From: Bacteroidales bacterium
Lineage (GTDB): Bacteria > Bacteroidota > Bacteroidia > Bacteroidales > WCHB1-69
DNA: 64,000 nucleotides
Direction of reading: 5' to 3'
Assembly: GCA_024685175.1 (NCBI GenBank)
Contig: JAIKWD010000018.1
Location: forward strand, 1-64,000
In this document: in pieces, positions 60,988 through 64,000 of the stretch
How positions within the stretch are numbered: the stretch's first letter is position 1
Layout: every line of letters begins with the position of its first letter
Notes under the pieces: model-generated
Seen by the model: only the letters and a program-made list of their open reading frames with translations
What the model was told of the DNA's origin: nothing
Database searches by the model: none
Position numbers and translations under genes: made by a program

Positions 60988-61242
60988 ATGAACGTATTAA
61001 GTATTATTCTTTATCTTTTGCTTGGCGCTTGTGCCGGCTGGTTGGCTGGCAAGATTGTCCGTGGCGGCGGCTTCGGCCTGATCGCCAACATCATCATCGG
61101 TATCGTCGGCGGTTTCCTCGGCGGCTGGCTGATGAGTTTGGCGCATATTGAAAAAGCAGGTCTGCTTTGGGAACTCATCGTGGCCGTTATCGGCGCGGTT
61201 GTGCTCCTGCTCATCTGCTCCCTTTTCAGAAAGAAAGCATAA
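60988..61242 (+). CDS. GlsB/YeaQ/YmgE family membrane protein
   Basis: An 84-residue protein with three hydrophobic segments rich in Gly. LGACAGWLAGKIVRGGGFGLIANIIIGIVGGFLGGWL is the family signature, and the C-terminus is basic (FRKKA). Members are often linked to envelope or osmotic stress responses, with no known biochemical activity. It lies between two terminators, so it is a separate unit close to the ECF sigma operon and could be its target. Confidence 0.9.
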   Translation: MNVLSIILYLLLGACAGWLAGKIVRGGGFGLIANIIIGIVGGFLGGWLMSLAHIEKAGLLWELIVAVIGAVVLLLICSLFRKKA

Positions 61243-61257
61243 AGAATTAAAAAAAAA

Positions 61258-61281
61258 GGCGCTCGTTCGAGCGCCTTTTTT
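61258..61281. terminator. Bidirectional intrinsic terminator
   Basis: GGCGCTC and GAGCGCC pair over GTTC, with A8 on the left and T6 on the right. It serves both the GlsB-like gene and pepD on the opposite strand. Confidence 0.9.
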
Positions 61282-61298
61282 ATGATGGTAAGTGTCGA

Positions 61299-62759
61299 CT
61301 ATTTCTTCGTCGGCACGTTCTTGAGCACTTCCACGAGGAAGTCGAAGAACTTGCCCACGCTGTCAATGTTGACTCTCTCGACGGGAGAGTGCGGGTGCTC
61401 GATGGTGGGGCCGAAGGAGACCATATCCCAGTCGGGATAGCAGGAGCCGAAGAGACCGCACTCCAAGCCGGCGTGGATGGCCATAACTTTGGGTTCTGCC
61501 TTGAACTTGGCCTTGTAGACCTTCTGGCAGGTCTTGAGGATAGGAGACTCCATATTGGGTTTCCATCCCGGATAGGCACCGGTGAGCTCGATGCCACACT
61601 CGGCCAACTCCGCGATGGCGGTCATCTTGTCGCCGAGGGCTTCCTTGGCGCTGTCGACGGAACTACGCAGCAGACAGCAGGCGCTCATTGTGCCGTTCTC
61701 GGCCTTGATGTTGGCCAGGTTGTTGGAGGTCTCCACCAAGTTGGCCATAGAGTCGCTCATACGGATCACGCCGTTGGGGATGGCGAAGATCATATTGAGG
61801 AACTGCTCTTGGGCTTTGGTGCGGATGACCTTCTTGGGCGTGTCGACGGCTTTGACGCCGACGGCGAGGCCGTCTTCGGTGGCGGAGAACTCGGCCTTGA
61901 CGGTGGCTTCGAACTTCTTGACGAAATTCTTGAACGCGGTGGCCTTTTTGGCGGGCACGGCCACGATGGCTTCGGCCTCGCGTGGGATGGCGTTGCGCAA
62001 ACCACCGCCGTTGATGGAGGCGACGCACAAACCGTACTCCTTGGCGGCACGGGAGAGGCAGCGCACCAGCAACTTGTTAGCATTGGCGCGACCCAGGTTG
62101 ATGTCCATACCGGAGTGACCGCCGTGCAGACCCGTCACAAACACCTTGAAGCCCTTCGTGTCGTCGGGTGTGGGCATCGTCGCGTATTTGCGCTCGAAGT
62201 TGGCGTCCATACCGCCGGCACAACCCACGTAGAGTTCACCTTCGGTCTCGGAGTCCAAGTTGATCAAAATCTTGCCCTTCACAAAACCTTTCTTCAAACC
62301 GAAGGCGCCGGTCATACCCGTCTCTTCGTCGATGGTGACGAGGATCTCCATAGGACCGTGCTTAACGCCCGGAGTGGTTACGCAGGCGAGGGCGGCGCAT
62401 ACGCCGATGCCGTTGTCGGCACCCAATGTGGTCCGGTTGGCACGCACCCAACCCTTGTCGATGATGGGCTGGATGGGCTGTGTGAGGAAGTCGAACTTGG
62501 GATCGTCGGCTTGCGGCACCATATCGGTATGACCTTGCAGGATAACAGGGACGCGGTTCTCCATACCCTTCGTGGCGGGGATGGTGAACAACAAATTGCC
62601 GGTCTTGTCTTGCTCGACTTTGACCTTGTGCTCGGCGGCCCATTTCTTCATCCATTCAACGGCCTTTTGTTCGTGTTTGGAAGGATGAGGTGCATCGCAA
62701 AGGTTTGCGAAGTTTTCCCACAAATCGTGGGGATAGAGTTTCAAAAGATCTTTGTTCAT
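61299..62759 (-). CDS. pepD: Aminoacyl-histidine dipeptidase (peptidase M20)
   Basis: PepD cleaves Xaa-His and other dipeptides in the cytoplasm using two zinc ions. The 486-residue protein has the M20 metal and catalytic motifs GHTDM (His77, Asp79), GADNGIG (bridging Asp115) and DEETGMTGAFG (Glu145/146). A dimerisation domain (about 200-380) interrupts the catalytic domain with GGHSGMDINLGRANANKLLVR. The C-terminal AIHAGLECGLF carries another His. It has no signal peptide. Confidence 0.94.
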   Translation of the reverse strand: MNKDLLKLYPHDLWENFANLCDAPHPSKHEQKAVEWMKKWAAEHKVKVEQDKTGNLLFTIPATKGMENRVPVILQGHTDMVPQADDPKFDFLTQPIQPIIDKGWVRANRTTLGADNGIGVCAALACVTTPGVKHGPMEILVTIDEETGMTGAFGLKKGFVKGKILINLDSETEGELYVGCAGGMDANFERKYATMPTPDDTKGFKVFVTGLHGGHSGMDINLGRANANKLLVRCLSRAAKEYGLCVASINGGGLRNAIPREAEAIVAVPAKKATAFKNFVKKFEATVKAEFSATEDGLAVGVKAVDTPKKVIRTKAQEQFLNMIFAIPNGVIRMSDSMANLVETSNNLANIKAENGTMSACCLLRSSVDSAKEALGDKMTAIAELAECGIELTGAYPGWKPNMESPILKTCQKVYKAKFKAEPKVMAIHAGLECGLFGSCYPDWDMVSFGPTIEHPHSPVERVNIDSVGKFFDFLVEVLKNVPTKK

Positions 62760-62804
62760 TTTTTTATTGGGTTTAAGTTTTATATTGATTTAAAATTGAT
62801 AGTG

Positions 62805-62813
62805 GCAAAGATA
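62805..62813 (-). promoter_or_regulatory. -7 element of pepD
   Basis: TATCTTTGC on the minus strand, 45 bp upstream of the pepD ATG. Confidence 0.65.
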
Positions 62814-62835
62814 CGTTATTTTCTTCGAGTATGGG

Positions 62836-64000
62836 CTATTTGTCTTCATTTTTGTTGATGGTGGGTTTGCCCCAGAAACGAAGCACGGCGATCTCGGCCA
62901 GGAAGCAGAGCAGAGCGAGGATGAGGAAGTACATCCAGAGCGGCCGGCCGTTGAGCTTGTCGGTGACGCTCTTGGCAATGTCGTGTGTGTCGGCGCTGAT
63001 AACGTCGATGTTGTCTCCAGCGGCGTGGGCCATGTTGTCAATCTCATCTTTGTCGTAACAGTCAAGGTTGGACTCCTTGCGGTCTTGGTTGAAGGCCAGG
63101 GTGCCCACTACCGCACCGTCCTTCACGATGTCGTAGAACCCACTCTCCTGCACTTGGTTGTGGAAATAGAGGGCGGTTTCGTTGCCGAGACTGCGTTGCT
63201 CGGGGATGAACTCGTCCTTGGAGTTGCGCGCCTTGAGGGAAATGCTGCCGTCGCCGGTGGCACTGCGCAAGGAAATGGCTTGCATCTGGTCGATGCCGAT
63301 GGTGTTGTATAACTTGCCTTGCAGGGAACTCATCAGGCCGATGTTGTGCAAGGCCACGAACTCGATTGCGTGGCGGTGCGCGTTCCCGAAGTCGTCGTTC
63401 ATAGCTACGGACGACAGGATTACTTTCCCCTTTTCCACAGGATAGCCTACCAAAAGCGGGTCCCCATTCTCCAACATCATAATGACTTCGTTACCGTGAC
63501 TGCCACCACCAATGGAATAGTGCTGCAAGGTGACCGGCATGTCAAGTTTCTCGTTTTGGTTGCTTAAAGCGCCTTTGAAATAGACACTCTCGGTATTGAT
63601 GGCACTGCACTTGAGCTCGCGTTTGGACAATGCACCGAAGGTTCCAGTGCCAAGACTGCGCAAGAACTGGTTCCAGCTGTTGTCCATCTCCTTGGCAGGA
63701 AATACGAGCAATGTTCCACCTGCTTTGACAAACTTGCCAATCTCATCCGCTAACCCTGAGGAGAGTCTCGGAACTTCGCTCATCACTACGACGTCACATC
63801 CCTTGAGTTGCGTGTAGTTGACTTGCGTATACATCATAGGCATGTAGTTGAAAACGGAGTCTTTGCCGTACAACGACTGAAGAAAACGGTTGTTCTCCTT
63901 GTCCTGAATGACTGCAATGCTGGTGTTGTCAGTCACTTGATAGGTGAAAAACAGCTGATCGTCAAAAGTGATAGGCGCATCTTCGATAACGAGACGAGCG
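62836..64000 (-). CDS. BatA-domain-type membrane protein, N-terminus outside the window
   Basis: The frame is open through the right edge (388 codons visible), so the 5' part lies outside; the GTG at 63936 is internal. A block YTQLKGCDVVVMSEVPRLSSGLADEIGKFVKAGGTLLVFP resembles the glutamine-amidotransferase-like or vWA-adjacent domain of Bacteroidota BatA-domain proteins. One transmembrane helix near the C-terminus (WMYFLILALLCFLAEIAVL) is followed by a short basic tail. The family function is unknown. Together with the BatD-like gene it hints at an envelope system spread over the genome. Confidence 0.7.
   Translation of the reverse strand, partial: ARLVIEDAPITFDDQLFFTYQVTDNTSIAVIQDKENNRFLQSLYGKDSVFNYMPMMYTQVNYTQLKGCDVVVMSEVPRLSSGLADEIGKFVKAGGTLLVFPAKEMDNSWNQFLRSLGTGTFGALSKRELKCSAINTESVYFKGALSNQNEKLDMPVTLQHYSIGGGSHGNEVIMMLENGDPLLVGYPVEKGKVILSSVAMNDDFGNAHRHAIEFVALHNIGLMSSLQGKLYNTIGIDQMQAISLRSATGDGSISLKARNSKDEFIPEQRSLGNETALYFHNQVQESGFYDIVKDGAVVGTLAFNQDRKESNLDCYDKDEIDNMAHAAGDNIDVISADTHDIAKSVTDKLNGRPLWMYFLILALLCFLAEIAVLRFWGKPTINKNEDK

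Noticed and set aside
61389-62858. A 489-codon open frame on the plus strand opposite pepD
   Set aside because: It is the mirror of pepD, which has full M20 motifs, a promoter and a terminator. The antisense protein has no recognisable motif.
1-64000. Mobile elements, tRNA or rRNA genes, and a dedicated defence system
   Set aside because: I found no transposase, integrase, restriction or toxin-antitoxin signature, no cloverleaf in the gaps, and no composition break. This is by reading only; small RNAs could be missed.

Overview
The window is a piece of a Bacteroidota chromosome, most likely an anaerobic member of the Bacteroidales. Many transcription units begin with the Bacteroidota promoter -7 element TAnnTTTGC. 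Lipoproteins and secreted proteins carry Bacteroidales-type signals. Two components of the type IX secretion system (T9SS) are present, a PorT-like barrel and a PorZ-like propeller, together with at least two proteins ending in T9SS sorting domains. An Rnf ion-pump cluster and a phosphofructokinase with pyrophosphate-type signature residues fit a fermentative anaerobe. Base composition looks even throughout, and I see no phage, insertion sequence, integrase, CRISPR array, tRNA or rRNA.

Layout. 1-2520: two membrane or unknown proteins, an alpha/beta hydrolase and the orphan C-terminus of a prolyl oligopeptidase. 2530-6680: gcvT, divergent from rnfDGEA, which lacks rnfB and rnfC here. 6710-14000: a RecD-like helicase and birA, then a DUF4197-like lipoprotein, phosphofructokinase, murA, a glycosyltransferase and a lipoprotein. 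14000-22690: a T9SS cargo protein, a tRNA-dihydrouridine synthase, a heptose-phosphate kinase (hldA), porT, glyS, a GWxTD protein, a sugar-phosphate transferase and a porin. 22680-29000: a lipoprotein, an exonuclease/phosphatase-family membrane protein, a rhomboid protease, aroA, a MalY-type lyase and a small six-repeat secreted protein. 29100-37080: thrS, a DUF5686 outer-membrane protein, ffh, folD and pepE. 37180-41590: a BatD-like protein, then rplM-rpsI-rpsB-tsf with two structured leaders. 42020-48890: a tight cluster nadB-mtaB-M16 peptidase-recR-GH89 glycosidase. 48890-59070: a secreted esterase, a 1448-residue T9SS surface protein, and the operon rbfA-lolE-porZ-recO. 59100-64000: an outer-membrane barrel, an ECF sigma factor with a probable anti-sigma partner, a GlsB-like membrane protein, pepD and a truncated BatA-type membrane protein.

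How the genes work together. Much of the window serves the cell envelope: peptidoglycan and LPS precursor synthesis (murA, hldA, glycosyltransferases), lipoprotein export (lolE-like), T9SS (porT, porZ) and its cargo. The rest is core translation, cofactor synthesis and DNA repair.

Most notable signals. (1) At least seven intergenic regions are built from degenerate tandem repeats that differ in sequence but share an exact 7-bp period. (2) The rpsB leader folds on paper into a pseudoknot, and the rplM leader has two helices. (3) FolD has isoleucine in place of its catalytic lysine. (4) A small secreted protein consists of six 18-residue repeats. (5) aroA and birA promoters sit almost on their start codons, suggesting leaderless mRNAs.
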